6,624 nucleotides of DNA from Peptococcaceae bacterium (GTDB lineage Bacteria > Bacillota > Dehalobacteriia > UBA7702): contig DXZC01000061.1 in NCBI GenBank assembly GCA_019415505.1, forward strand, positions 6,557 through 13,180, in the 5' to 3' direction. Numbering within the stretch: the stretch's first letter is position 1; each line of letters begins with the position of its first letter. The translations under genes and the position numbers were made by a program. Shown in pieces: positions 1 through 6,327 of the stretch. Below the pieces are notes generated by a model. It had not been told where the DNA came from. It worked only from the letters and a program-made list of their open reading frames with translations, and searched no databases.

Positions 1-48
1 TTCTTACCTTAACGGATTTCCCGCCACAACTGAGGCAAAGGTTAAAGC

Positions 49-72
49 TCCCCTCTAAACTTTTAGAGGGGA
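49..72 (-). terminator. Hairpin downstream of the SAP-DUF6434 gene, possible weak terminator
   Basis: An 11-base arm at 49-59 (TCCCCTCTAAA) is perfectly complementary to 62-72, so a realistic fold is a 9-bp stem with a six-base loop. It lies about 78 bases past the stop of the leftward gene that ends at 150. On the minus strand it is followed by GCTTTAACCTTT, which is not a clean U-tract, so termination would be weak. On the plus strand it is followed by an A-run and would not terminate. The rest of 1-149 shows no convincing gene. Confidence 0.35.
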
Positions 73-149
73 CGGAAAAAACGGCTTTTACCACTGGAAA
101 CTTCCCAGCCTTAACTAAGTGTTTAGCCCAACCAAACAGGAGCTTAAAA

Positions 150-719
150 TTACTTCAAAGCTTCCAGGTCCGTAGGCTCATAACGGTTGTGACCCGGCAA
201 TGACTTTTTATAACGCCAACACTTAATAGCCTCCTCTAGGGATTTACCTTGATTATCGGCAAAAAACTCCCGTATATAGGTATTATATTCAAACTGCCGG
301 CCAATGTCGGTTTTACCCTTTTTGCGAGCCGCAATAATTTGCCCATAGGCCACAATAGCCTCCTGATAAGTTTTACCGGGATTTTCCCGCAGCCATTTTT
401 GGAAGCTCACGTTAAAGGTAAAGCCTGGGCCGATTTGCGTCGTAAAAAATTGCCGGTGTCGCTCAGTGCAGCGGAAATTAGGTTCGATTTTAGTATTCTC
501 ACTGAGCGGGGCGGCGGCTTTTTCCGACGCTTTCCTGGGGCTGGCCTTGAGGGTTTGGCCTGTGGCCAAGTAATGGGCTACCCTTTCGGTCAGCTCTAGT
601 TTTCCCCCTGAGGTGGGAAGCCCCTGCTCCCGACAAAAGGCCGTTAATTCTGCTTTTAAATAGTAATATTGGCGAAAGGTATCGCTGGATAACTGGTCGT
701 TTAAATCAGGTCTGGCCAT
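150..719 (-). CDS. SAP domain / DUF6434 protein, putative nucleic-acid-binding protein
   Basis: This encodes a 189-residue soluble protein with no signal peptide or membrane segment. Residues about 17-53 look like a SAP motif (two short helices; LTAFCREQGLPTSGGK then ELTERV..YL.TG), a fold known for binding DNA or RNA. A basic, Ala/Lys/Ser-rich linker covers about 55-75. Residues about 78-182 match from memory the conserved region found with SAP domains in Bacillota (DUF6434 type), with hallmarks such as FNVSFQKWL, KTYQEAI, FEYNTYIR and KSLPGHNRYE. The ATG at 719 has a good Shine-Dalgarno sequence, AAGGAGC (plus-strand 729-735), nine bases upstream. The gene stands alone, reads the same way as the two-component operon to its right, and is separated from it by about 315 bases with a probable terminator. 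Its cellular role is unknown; nucleic-acid binding is inferred only from the SAP motif. Confidence 0.88.
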   Translation of the reverse strand: MARPDLNDQLSSDTFRQYYYLKAELTAFCREQGLPTSGGKLELTERVAHYLATGQTLKASPRKASEKAAAPLSENTKIEPNFRCTERHRQFFTTQIGPGFTFNVSFQKWLRENPGKTYQEAIVAYGQIIAARKKGKTDIGRQFEYNTYIREFFADNQGKSLEEAIKCWRYKKSLPGHNRYEPTDLEALK

Positions 720-759
720 CTCTTACCCGCTCCTTATTAGCATAATTTATTAACTCTAG

Positions 760-775
760 TTATAATAACACATAC
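760..775 (-). promoter_or_regulatory. Extended -10 promoter of the SAP-DUF6434 gene
   Basis: Read on the minus strand this is GTATGTGTTATTATAA, containing an extended -10 (TG-T-TATTAT, hexamer at 762-767). The hexamer 17 bases upstream is TGGCGG, a poor -35, as is common for extended -10 promoters. A leader of about 35 bases would carry the Shine-Dalgarno sequence at 729-735. The same 16-mer with one change drives the response-regulator gene (3104-3119). Confidence 0.5.
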
Positions 776-994
776 TTCTCTTAGCCGCCAGCGACAGCTA
801 CCACTTTCAATCCAAAGTTCAATTCTTGACCTAGACAGTTAACAGAATAGGCTATTGAGTCGTATTAAAATTAAATGTAGTAGGCTAATATTACTACCCG
901 CAGTATTCGACTGACCGAAGCGCACAGCCTGAGGCTAAATTCCTGGGGGCTAGGAACAGAACAACGGCGCTTCCCAACTGCTAGAATTAACAGC
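776..994. other. Non-coding intergenic stretch
   Basis: No open frame with a credible start and ribosome binding site is visible on either strand. It contains only small inverted repeats: GTAGTA/TACTAC (877-882 and 892-897), AGCCT-G-AGGCT (926-936) and TTCCT/AGGAA around a GGGGGCT loop (940-956). An isolated TTGACC at 826-831 has no good -10 and no gene downstream of it. Confidence 0.5.
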
Positions 995-1025
995 AAACCA
1001 GGCGGAGTTAGACTCCCCTGCCTGG
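995..1025 (-). terminator. Probable terminator of the regulator-kinase operon
   Basis: The hairpin starts about ten bases past the kinase stop codon. The outer stem is CCAGGC/GCCTGG (998-1003 with 1020-1025) and the inner stem is GGAG/CTCC (1004-1007 with 1013-1016) around a five-base loop, with a three-base bulge on one side. On the minus strand it is followed by TTTGCTGTTAATT, a broken U-tract. The position supports a terminator; the weak U-run limits confidence. Confidence 0.5.
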
Positions 1026-1034
1026 CCGGTAAAA

Positions 1035-2303
1035 TTAAAGGGCAATAATTATCACCACATTGAACTCGGTAGCCGTGTAAGTAATCTCCATAGTGCCGCT
1101 GTATTTCTCCACAATGTTCTGGACTGTGGTTAAACCCAAGCCGTGGTTCTTTTTATCCCTTTTAGCAGTTAAAAATTTACCCTCAGCTTCGTTGATGGGC
1201 TGGGAAATGGTGTTGCTGAGCCGGTAGGAAAAATACCCTTGGGAACAGCGGGCCTTCATCTCCAGACGCGGCTCCGGCGCGGCCGCGGCGGCCTCAATAG
1301 CATTATCCAAGGTGTTGGCAAAAATAGTACAGAGATCTAAAGCCTCAATAGAGAGGATATTGCCAATATCCACAGCAAAAGAGCAGTCTATGCCCTGCTC
1401 TCGGCCCAGGTTGAATTTAGCGTTGATTACGGCGTTAACCACGCTGTTGGCACAGTAAGTGCGGGTGGTGGCCGCCGTTGTCGCCGTTAGCTCGTCAAGG
1501 TACTGGCGGGCCTCTAGGGTTTCCCCCGCCTCCAGCAGTCCCCCCACTACCCCTAAGTGGTTGCGCATATCATGGCGCATACGGCGTATTTCCTCCTGGT
1601 TGGACTCTAACTCCCGGTAATAACCGGCCCGCAGGGTCAAATTGCTCACCTCAGCTTCAGAGCGAATGCGGCTGGCAAAAATACTCAACAGGAAAAAGAC
1701 CCCAAGGCTGGTGACAATAGAGGTTAAGCCGATGAGGTAAGCCCCCCACTCCCGACCCACAGGGGTGATGATAACCGCAATAATTACGGAAATAAACGGG
1801 GATAAGCTAATGATATCCACAAAAAACCAACTGCGGCCGTCTAAATATCCAATAACCCCAGGCAGCCTACTTTTGGCCAAACGGTAGATAATAAACCAAA
1901 AGAGCAAAAGCAAAAGGGAAACCAAAAGGCGGTACCAAAAGTCCAAAAAGAAATCTGTCATTGAACTGGAAAGGCGCATACCAATATCAAAATAAATAAA
2001 GTTCCAAGCTGTCATAATAGGGTAAAGCACCATGACCACGGAGAGGCGAGGCCAAAGGGAGCCCCGGAAGCCCAAGAGCATTACCAGAAAAAAACCTACC
2101 ATTGCATAGGTGACATTGATAGGGTCCTCATTCATTATTACTGTATTGCCGACAATGCTTAAAGACAGGACAATAAGGATTTTGAGAATAATACTATTTC
2201 GGGGCTGGGTGAAGCAACAGACCACCTTATAAAACAGGTAGCCGCTGAGAGTCGTAGTTAGTAAAAATAAAGAGTAATGCCGTATAATCTCAAATAGTGA
2301 CAT
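1035..2303 (-). CDS. GHKL sensor histidine kinase, AgrC/ComD-like (HPK10 type)
   Basis: A 422-residue membrane sensor kinase. The N-terminal half (about residues 8-209) is six or seven hydrophobic helices with short loops and no large extracellular domain, as in AgrC, ComD and VirS, which sense peptides within the membrane region. A linker (about 211-240) leads to the phosphoacceptor box RMRHDMRNHL with His244, whose RHDxRNH form is typical of HPK10 kinases. The ATPase part has the N-box NTLDNAIEA (about 330-338) and the glycine box HGLGL (387-391). All motifs needed for activity are present. The ATG at 2303 has GAGGAAA (plus-strand 2311-2317) seven bases upstream. It is the second gene of an operon, 77 bases after the LytTR regulator, which is its expected partner. 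The ligand is unknown; no AgrD-like or other pheromone-precursor gene is visible nearby, so the signal is either encoded elsewhere or comes from another organism. Confidence 0.92.
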   Translation of the reverse strand: MSLFEIIRHYSLFLLTTTLSGYLFYKVVCCFTQPRNSIILKILIVLSLSIVGNTVIMNEDPINVTYAMVGFFLVMLLGFRGSLWPRLSVVMVLYPIMTAWNFIYFDIGMRLSSSMTDFFLDFWYRLLVSLLLLLFWFIIYRLAKSRLPGVIGYLDGRSWFFVDIISLSPFISVIIAVIITPVGREWGAYLIGLTSIVTSLGVFFLLSIFASRIRSEAEVSNLTLRAGYYRELESNQEEIRRMRHDMRNHLGVVGGLLEAGETLEARQYLDELTATTAATTRTYCANSVVNAVINAKFNLGREQGIDCSFAVDIGNILSIEALDLCTIFANTLDNAIEAAAAAPEPRLEMKARCSQGYFSYRLSNTISQPINEAEGKFLTAKRDKKNHGLGLTTVQNIVEKYSGTMEITYTATEFNVVIIIAL

Positions 2304-2354
2304 AAAATAATTTCCTCAATATCAGGTTAACAGGTAGAGAGCCGGCGACAGCGA

Positions 2355-2383
2355 TAAGCCTGACCAGGAATGGCCTTGGCTTA
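2355..2383 (-). other. Intercistronic hairpin between regulator and kinase genes
   Basis: In the leftward transcript the response-regulator stop codon starts a stem TAAGCC/GGCTTA that continues, after a small internal loop, as GGCCA/TGGTC (one G-U pair) around a TTCC loop. No U-tract follows, so it is not an intrinsic terminator. It could protect the upstream message from 3' decay or lower kinase output relative to regulator; that role is inferred. Confidence 0.35.
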
Positions 2384-3082
2384 GTCCAACATTTTTTTGG
2401 CTAAGGCCAACATCAGCTCTTGGTAATGGCTGCGGCTGACCGGTAGGGTTTCCTCGCCTACTCTGGCCTTGTCCTGCACAACCGAGGCGACAAAATGCAG
2501 GTTCACTAAATAGCGACGGTGGCAACGGACAAAATAGGGCGGCAGCTTTGGCTGCAAATCATCAAGCTTACCATAAAAGTCAATTTTTTCCGTGGTTGTC
2601 ACAGCTATTATCTTGCGCTTATCGCTCATAAAATACAGGGTGTTCTTCAAGGGTAAATTGTAAACCCCGGCCTTAGTTTCTACCTGGTAAATCTCTGGCT
2701 CATTTTGTTCCAGCAGGGATAGGGCCTCAGCTAACACGGTTTTAATCCTTTGGGGCTCGTAGGGCTTGAGAATATAGTTTAAGGCTTTAACGTCATAGCC
2801 TTGAAAAACATAATCGTCGTAGGCTGTGACAAAAACGATAATAGCCTGGCTATTCCAACGCCGCAGGGCCTGGGCCGTAGCCATACCGTCAAGATTGTGC
2901 ATCTCAATATCTAAAAAAATCAGGTTAGCGGCGGAGCTTTGAGGGTGGGCTAAAAAATCCTCGCCGCTGGTAAATTCGTAAAATTCAGCGGCCAACCCCT
3001 TTAGCTCCAATTCGTTTTGGACAATGGCTTTGAGGTGACGACGCTGGGCTGCCTCGTCATCGCAGATAATTATATTGAGCAT
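2381..3082 (-). CDS. LytTR-family response regulator (AgrA/ComE-like)
   Basis: A 233-residue cytoplasmic transcription factor. The receiver domain (about 1-120) has the acidic pair Asp8/Asp9, phosphoacceptor Asp58 in FLDIEM, Thr86 in FVTAY and Lys106 in YILKP, so it is complete. The LytTR DNA-binding domain (about 132-229) carries typical FVRCHRRYLVNL (184-195) and LPVSRSHYQEL (213-223) segments. LytTR proteins bind pairs of short direct repeats about two helical turns apart. The ATG at 3082 is preceded by AGGCGGTG (plus-strand 3088-3095). It is the first gene of the operon, followed by its cognate sensor kinase, and diverges from an ABC transporter operon that is the most likely target. Candidate binding repeats lie in the shared control region at 3174-3228. 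Confidence 0.94.
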   Translation of the reverse strand: MLNIIICDDEAAQRRHLKAIVQNELELKGLAAEFYEFTSGEDFLAHPQSSAANLIFLDIEMHNLDGMATAQALRRWNSQAIIVFVTAYDDYVFQGYDVKALNYILKPYEPQRIKTVLAEALSLLEQNEPEIYQVETKAGVYNLPLKNTLYFMSDKRKIIAVTTTEKIDFYGKLDDLQPKLPPYFVRCHRRYLVNLHFVASVVQDKARVGEETLPVSRSHYQELMLALAKKMLD

Positions 3083-3103
3083 AGGTTCACCGCCTTTCCC
3101 TGT

Positions 3104-3119
3104 TTATTATAACACATAC
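3104..3119 (-). promoter_or_regulatory. Extended -10 promoter of the regulator-kinase operon
   Basis: On the minus strand this reads GTATGTGTTATAATAA: a consensus TATAAT (3106-3111) with an upstream TG in the extended -10 position. The hexamer 17 bases further up is CAGAAA, a poor -35 match. The start site would be about 20 bases upstream of the ATG at 3082, just in front of the Shine-Dalgarno sequence. The motif is 15/16 identical to the promoter of the SAP-DUF6434 gene. Confidence 0.65.
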
Positions 3120-3159
3120 CAGCCAAAATTTCTGCCTTTGTCACCCAAGCTCAACGAAA

Positions 3160-3228
3160 CTTTACCAAAAAAACAAAAATTACAGCTAGCTTTACCAAAG
3201 ATTACAGAAAACCAGCTGTAAATTACAT
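3160..3228 (+). promoter_or_regulatory. Direct-repeat cluster, candidate LytTR-regulator operator
   Basis: Three ATTACA repeats start at 3179, 3201 and 3222, spaced 22 and 21 bp. The first two extend to a 12-mer with 11 matches (CAAAAATTACAG at 3174-3185, CAAAGATTACAG at 3196-3207). A second repeat, CTTTACCAAA, occurs at 3160-3169 and 3190-3199. An 8-bp inverted pair, TTACAGCT (3180-3187) and AGCTGTAA (3214-3221), overlaps them. Two-turn spacing of direct repeats is the known geometry of LytTR sites, and the cluster ends about 15 bases before the -35 of the transporter promoter. Binding by the adjacent regulator is inferred. Confidence 0.55.
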
Positions 3229-3242
3229 TTGCCGCCTTGTAA

Positions 3243-3270
3243 CTGGCAGGACTAAACCTTAAAATATAAC
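3243..3270 (+). promoter_or_regulatory. Candidate promoter of the ABC transporter operon
   Basis: CTGGCA (3243-3248, four of six to consensus) and TATAAC (3265-3270, five of six) are separated by 16 bases. TAGAAT at 3271-3276 is an alternative -10. The weak -35 just downstream of the direct-repeat cluster fits an activator-dependent promoter. The leader of about 30 bases ends in a strong ribosome binding site, GAGGAGG (3294-3300), seven bases before the ATG. Confidence 0.45.
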
Positions 3271-3720
3271 TAGAATAACAACCAGAGTAGATTGAGGAGG
3301 CAAAAACATGCTTAAAGTAGAACATTTACACAAAAGTTACGTCACAGGCAGCAATGTCTATGAGGTATTAAAGGACATATCCTTCCAGGTGGAAAAAGGC
3401 GAATTTATCGGCGTTATGGGTCCCTCCGGCAGTGGCAAAACCACGCTGTTAAACTGTATTTCCTGCTTTATACCCTTTGAACAAGGTGATATTTACCTGA
3501 AGGACGAGAACATCGGAGCCATGAATGAGGAGCAACTGGCTGTGGTGCGCAATGAAAGGTTGGGCTTTGTGTTCCAAGATTATATGCTTTTAGACGGCTT
3601 ATCAGTTCTGGAAAACATTTGCTTACCCCAAATAATTGCCAATAAACCGGTTAAGCCCATGGAAACAAAAGCCCAAAGCCTTTGCCGCATTTTTGGTATT
3701 GACGCTATTGCCCATAAATA

Positions 3721-3728
3721 TCCGGCGG
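3721..3728 (+). other. Probable deletion scar in the ATPase signature region
   Basis: The octamer TCCGGCGG sits exactly where the frame changes. Read in the first frame it is the end of Tyr-Pro-Ala; read in the second it is Ser-Gly-Gly of the signature. An ancestral order TCCGGCGG-5 nt-TCCGGCGG would encode YPA(E)(L)SGG in one frame, and recombination or slippage between the two copies would remove 13 bases and leave one copy. The ancestral sequence is inferred from the ABC family pattern and not seen. Confidence 0.6.
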
Positions 3729-4022
3729 TGAAAAGCAGCGCACAGCCGTAGCCAGGGCTTTAATAAACGATCCTCTGGTTATTTTGGCCGACGAACCTAC
3801 AGGGAATTTAGACAGCCGCTCCTGCCGCAGTGTGATTGACGCCTTTTTGCGAGCTAAAAACGAGCTAAACGCCACCGTATTTATGGTAACTCACGATAGC
3901 TTTGCCGCCTCCTTTTGCGACCGGGTTATCGTCTTAAAGGACGGCGCCATTTATGACGAACTGACCAGAACCACAACGCGGGTAGCCTTTATGGATAAGC
4001 TCCTGGATACCGTAAAGCGGCT

Positions 4023-4030
4023 GGGAGGTG
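4023..4030 (+). promoter_or_regulatory. Ribosome binding site that sets the permease start
   Basis: GGGAGGTG lies inside the end of the ATPase frame. It is six bases before ATG 4037 and twelve before ATG 4043, and it overlaps the in-frame GTG at 4028, which therefore has no upstream site of its own. ATG 4037 is the best start, overlapping the ATPase stop (4050) by 14 bases and suggesting translational coupling. Confidence 0.7.
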
Positions 4031-4036
4031 ACGCAG

Positions 4037-6145
4037 ATGCGGATGAATGATATTATGGCCAAGCTCCGTAAAAAGAATAAGGAGCATTACTATATACTCT
4101 TATTTTCCCTAATTTTATCAACTATTTTGGTGGCCTCCTATGCGGTGATGTATTACAGCCCCACGGTGCAGAATATTTTGCCCGCAGGTGGCGACAGCCG
4201 GAAACAGGCGAATATGATTTTTGCCGTGGCAGTCTTAGGCTGCGCTGTATTTACCACCTATGCCTCCTCCCTCTTTTTTAAATATAAAAGCGGCGAATTC
4301 GGCGTTTTCCTGGCCTTAGGCGCCAAGAAAAGGGACCTGAGAAAGGCCCTATATAAGGAAATAGGACTGATGGCGGTTTTTTCCTCAATCGTGGGCTTAG
4401 TCCTGAGTCTGCCGGTAGCCTGGGGCATTTGGAAGCTTTTCCAAATTTTCATTGTGGACACTAAGGAGATGGCCTTTACCATCGGCTGGCTGGGCTTAAC
4501 GCCAGGGGTAATCTTTTGCCTCTTTGTTACGGCGTGTATTTTTTGGCTGGCCCGGCGCTTTATTAAAAGGAGCAATCTTATTGCCCTCATTAGAGAGGAA
4601 CAAACAGCGGAAACAGTAAAAACAGTCAAGCCCTGGCTGGGGCCGGTGGGCCTTATTCTCATCGCTTTAGGTCTCTTTCTCGGCTATTGTCTGCCCATGC
4701 TCACCGTACAAATCTGGGGCCAATATATGCCATCCCTTTGGAACGTCACCTACTTGGTGTCCTTTGTGGGTATTTATATGTTCATGCTCCACATTGTGGT
4801 GGGTAAAAAGAAGGGCAAGCGTCCGGAAAAATACTATAAAAATATTATTTCCGTCAATATGATGCGCTTTACCGGCCGGCAAACAGTGCGGAATATGTGC
4901 GTTATTACCCTGCTCATTGCCGGGGCGCTCTTTGCCACCTTCTATGTGCCAACCACTGCTACAAGTCTATTCCTGAGCGTGAAGAACAACCCCGTGGACA
5001 ACGTATTCTTTTACCGGGCAACGGAAAACCAAATCAGCAAGGATGAAATCTACGATATGGCTGCCACATACGGCACGGAAATTACCTCCTATACGGAGAT
5101 GACCGCTCTTTCCCTCCTGGAGGACGGCACTGTATCGGATATTAAAGATAAGAAATTAGTTAGCAACCATGTTGATGTTAGGGGTTACGCCACCTTTTTC
5201 TCAGAATCTGAGTTCAATGCCGTATCCGGTCAGAATGTGGACGTGGCGGACGGGACCTATAAAGTAATCTGCTACCCGGAACAGGAGGAAGGCATTTGGG
5301 ATGACTTTGACGGCCTGAGCAAAATTACTAACCCCATAAACAACACTACCCAGGAGGTGCAGTACAGCGGCAGAGTGGATTACCAGCCCTTGTCCGATGA
5401 TTATGGCGTTAACTACATAATATCCGACGCAGATTACGCCCAATATAACCAAACCTTACCGGACCAAAGGCGCTTTCACTATGTGCTGTTCAATGTAAAA
5501 AACCCCTCCGAGCAATACGAATTTGCCTCTGCCCTCAAGGATGAAATAATCCTCCGTTTCTCCCCTGACGCAGCAGTAGGCCTTGGTTATGATGAATACG
5601 AAATTGAACAGGCTGCCGCTGCCGGCGAACCCATAGATCCGGCTGACTACACATTAGACCTGTCCCCCGATAATAACCAGCTATTCTATGATTGGGATTA
5701 CTACCCCTCCTTTACAGTTTTAGCTAAGCAGGATATGGTTAAAAATATGGCTGTATTCCTCATGCTCTTTATCTATATTGCCATTATCTGTTTTACTGCC
5801 GTAGCCATAATTGCCTATACCAGAAGCGTAACTGTGGGCCTCAATAATAAGCGCCTGTTTTCCGATTTGCGGCACTTAGGGGCCAATGAAGCTTATATAA
5901 CCAGGGTAATTAAAAAGCAGCTATCCAAAATATTTATTTATCCCACCGTTACCGGCAGCGCTGTGATGTACTTCTTTTATTGCCTCATCATGTATAATAA
6001 CGACAATGGCTTCAGCGCCTCTGAACTGATAGGTTTAGGCATAGACCTGGGCATATTCGTTATTATTGCGGCCTTTATGTACCTGGTGTATCGCATCTCC
6101 CTACGCAAGGTTTTAAATATGGTGGCGAAACAACAAAAACCCTAA
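4037..6145 (+). CDS. FtsX-family ABC transporter permease, BceB-like
   Basis: A 702-residue membrane protein (705 if GTG 4028 were used). Ten hydrophobic helices are visible at about 18-40, 59-81, 108-132, 152-172, 201-223, 236-255, 284-305, 569-594, 633-653 and 664-686. A large hydrophilic domain (about 306-567) lies between helices 7 and 8 and should be extracellular. This topology is that of BceB-type permeases of peptide-antibiotic resistance and sensing transporters. FtsX hallmarks are EFGVFLALGA after helix 2 (about 87-96) and LRHLGAN after helix 8 (about 611-617), both on the cytoplasmic side where the ATPase would dock. The outer domain seems somewhat longer than in BceB, and its last part (about 508-563) has twelve Asp/Glu and no Lys/Arg. 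The frame is open with no internal damage although its ATPase partner is broken. Its substrate is unknown; a cationic peptide is an inference from family and charge. The gene ends 50 bases before a strong terminator. Confidence 0.88.
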   Translation: MRMNDIMAKLRKKNKEHYYILLFSLILSTILVASYAVMYYSPTVQNILPAGGDSRKQANMIFAVAVLGCAVFTTYASSLFFKYKSGEFGVFLALGAKKRDLRKALYKEIGLMAVFSSIVGLVLSLPVAWGIWKLFQIFIVDTKEMAFTIGWLGLTPGVIFCLFVTACIFWLARRFIKRSNLIALIREEQTAETVKTVKPWLGPVGLILIALGLFLGYCLPMLTVQIWGQYMPSLWNVTYLVSFVGIYMFMLHIVVGKKKGKRPEKYYKNIISVNMMRFTGRQTVRNMCVITLLIAGALFATFYVPTTATSLFLSVKNNPVDNVFFYRATENQISKDEIYDMAATYGTEITSYTEMTALSLLEDGTVSDIKDKKLVSNHVDVRGYATFFSESEFNAVSGQNVDVADGTYKVICYPEQEEGIWDDFDGLSKITNPINNTTQEVQYSGRVDYQPLSDDYGVNYIISDADYAQYNQTLPDQRRFHYVLFNVKNPSEQYEFASALKDEIILRFSPDAAVGLGYDEYEIEQAAAAGEPIDPADYTLDLSPDNNQLFYDWDYYPSFTVLAKQDMVKNMAVFLMLFIYIAIICFTAVAIIAYTRSVTVGLNNKRLFSDLRHLGANEAYITRVIKKQLSKIFIYPTVTGSAVMYFFYCLIMYNNDNGFSASELIGLGIDLGIFVIIAAFMYLVYRISLRKVLNMVAKQQKP

Positions 6146-6194
6146 GGTTAAAAAGCCCAGTCTAATAACTTAATAATTTAGTACGTCTCTAATT

Positions 6195-6245
6195 AACCGC
6201 CCTGTTTTGGGAGTAATGATTTACTCCCAAAACAGGGCGGTTTTT
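6195..6245 (+). terminator. Strong intrinsic terminator of the transporter operon
   Basis: A perfect 22-bp stem (6195-6216 pairing with 6221-6242) closes over a four-base TGAT loop, and the right arm runs into TTTTT (6241-6245). It lies 50 bases after the permease stop. The lower stem is GC-rich (CCGCCC/GGGCGG). On the minus strand it is followed only by AATTAGAG, so it is mainly a rightward terminator. The 49 bases between the permease stop and the stem hold nothing recognisable. Confidence 0.92.
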
Positions 6246-6327
6246 GGCAGCCTAAAGCTAGCGGTAAAATTCGCTTATTTGGGGCATACAGCTTTTAATT
6301 ATACCGTCCAGGCCAGAGCCGCCGGGG

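Larger units (their letters stand above)
3308..4050 (+). pseudogene. Frameshifted ABC transporter ATPase, MacB/BceA-type
   Basis: The gene begins normally at ATG 3308 behind GAGGAGG. The first frame (3308-3751) gives 147 residues with Walker A GPSGSGKTT (38-46) and Q-loop FVFQDYMLL (Gln90), then leaves the family sequence after HKYP (136-139) and stops. The rest lies in another frame from about 3721 to 4050: SGGEKQRTAVARAL, Walker B VILADEP, D-loop GNLDS and H-loop VTHDS. The residues expected between KYP and SGG (pattern AEL) are missing, so the shift falls at the LSGGQ signature. Restoring 13 bases gives 251 residues, the usual size for BceA-like ATPases. As written, no product holds all nucleotide-binding motifs, so the transporter should be dead unless this is a sequencing or assembly error. 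The downstream permease, which overlaps by 14 bases, is intact, pointing to a recent break. An alternative view is two separate short ORFs, of which the second (3784-4050) could only start at a TTG inside the Walker B region and has no evident ribosome binding site. Confidence 0.9.

Noticed and set aside
2..94. Leftward open frame running off the left edge (GTG at 94) with a CLSCGG zinc-ribbon-like piece
   Set aside because: Only 31 codons are visible, the start is a GTG with a poor ribosome binding site, and the frame passes through a hairpin. It could be the beginning of a real gene, but the evidence is too thin to annotate.
249..599. Rightward open frame inside the SAP-DUF6434 gene
   Set aside because: It is antisense to a well-supported protein and has no ribosome binding site or family features.
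853..870. Minus-strand TAATACGACTCA resembling the start of a T7 phage promoter
   Set aside because: Only the first 12 bases match; the following bases read ATAGCC in place of the CTATAGGG that T7 polymerase needs. No vector or phage sequence surrounds it, so it is most likely chance.
3107..3325. Leftward 72-codon open frame across the divergent control region
   Set aside because: It begins inside the ATPase gene, lacks a ribosome binding site and lies over both promoters and the repeat array.
3716..3760. Programmed ribosomal frameshift in the ATPase gene
   Set aside because: There is no slippery heptamer or downstream structure, and a shift would still omit the Leu-Ser of the signature motif, so a deletion or sequence error explains it better.
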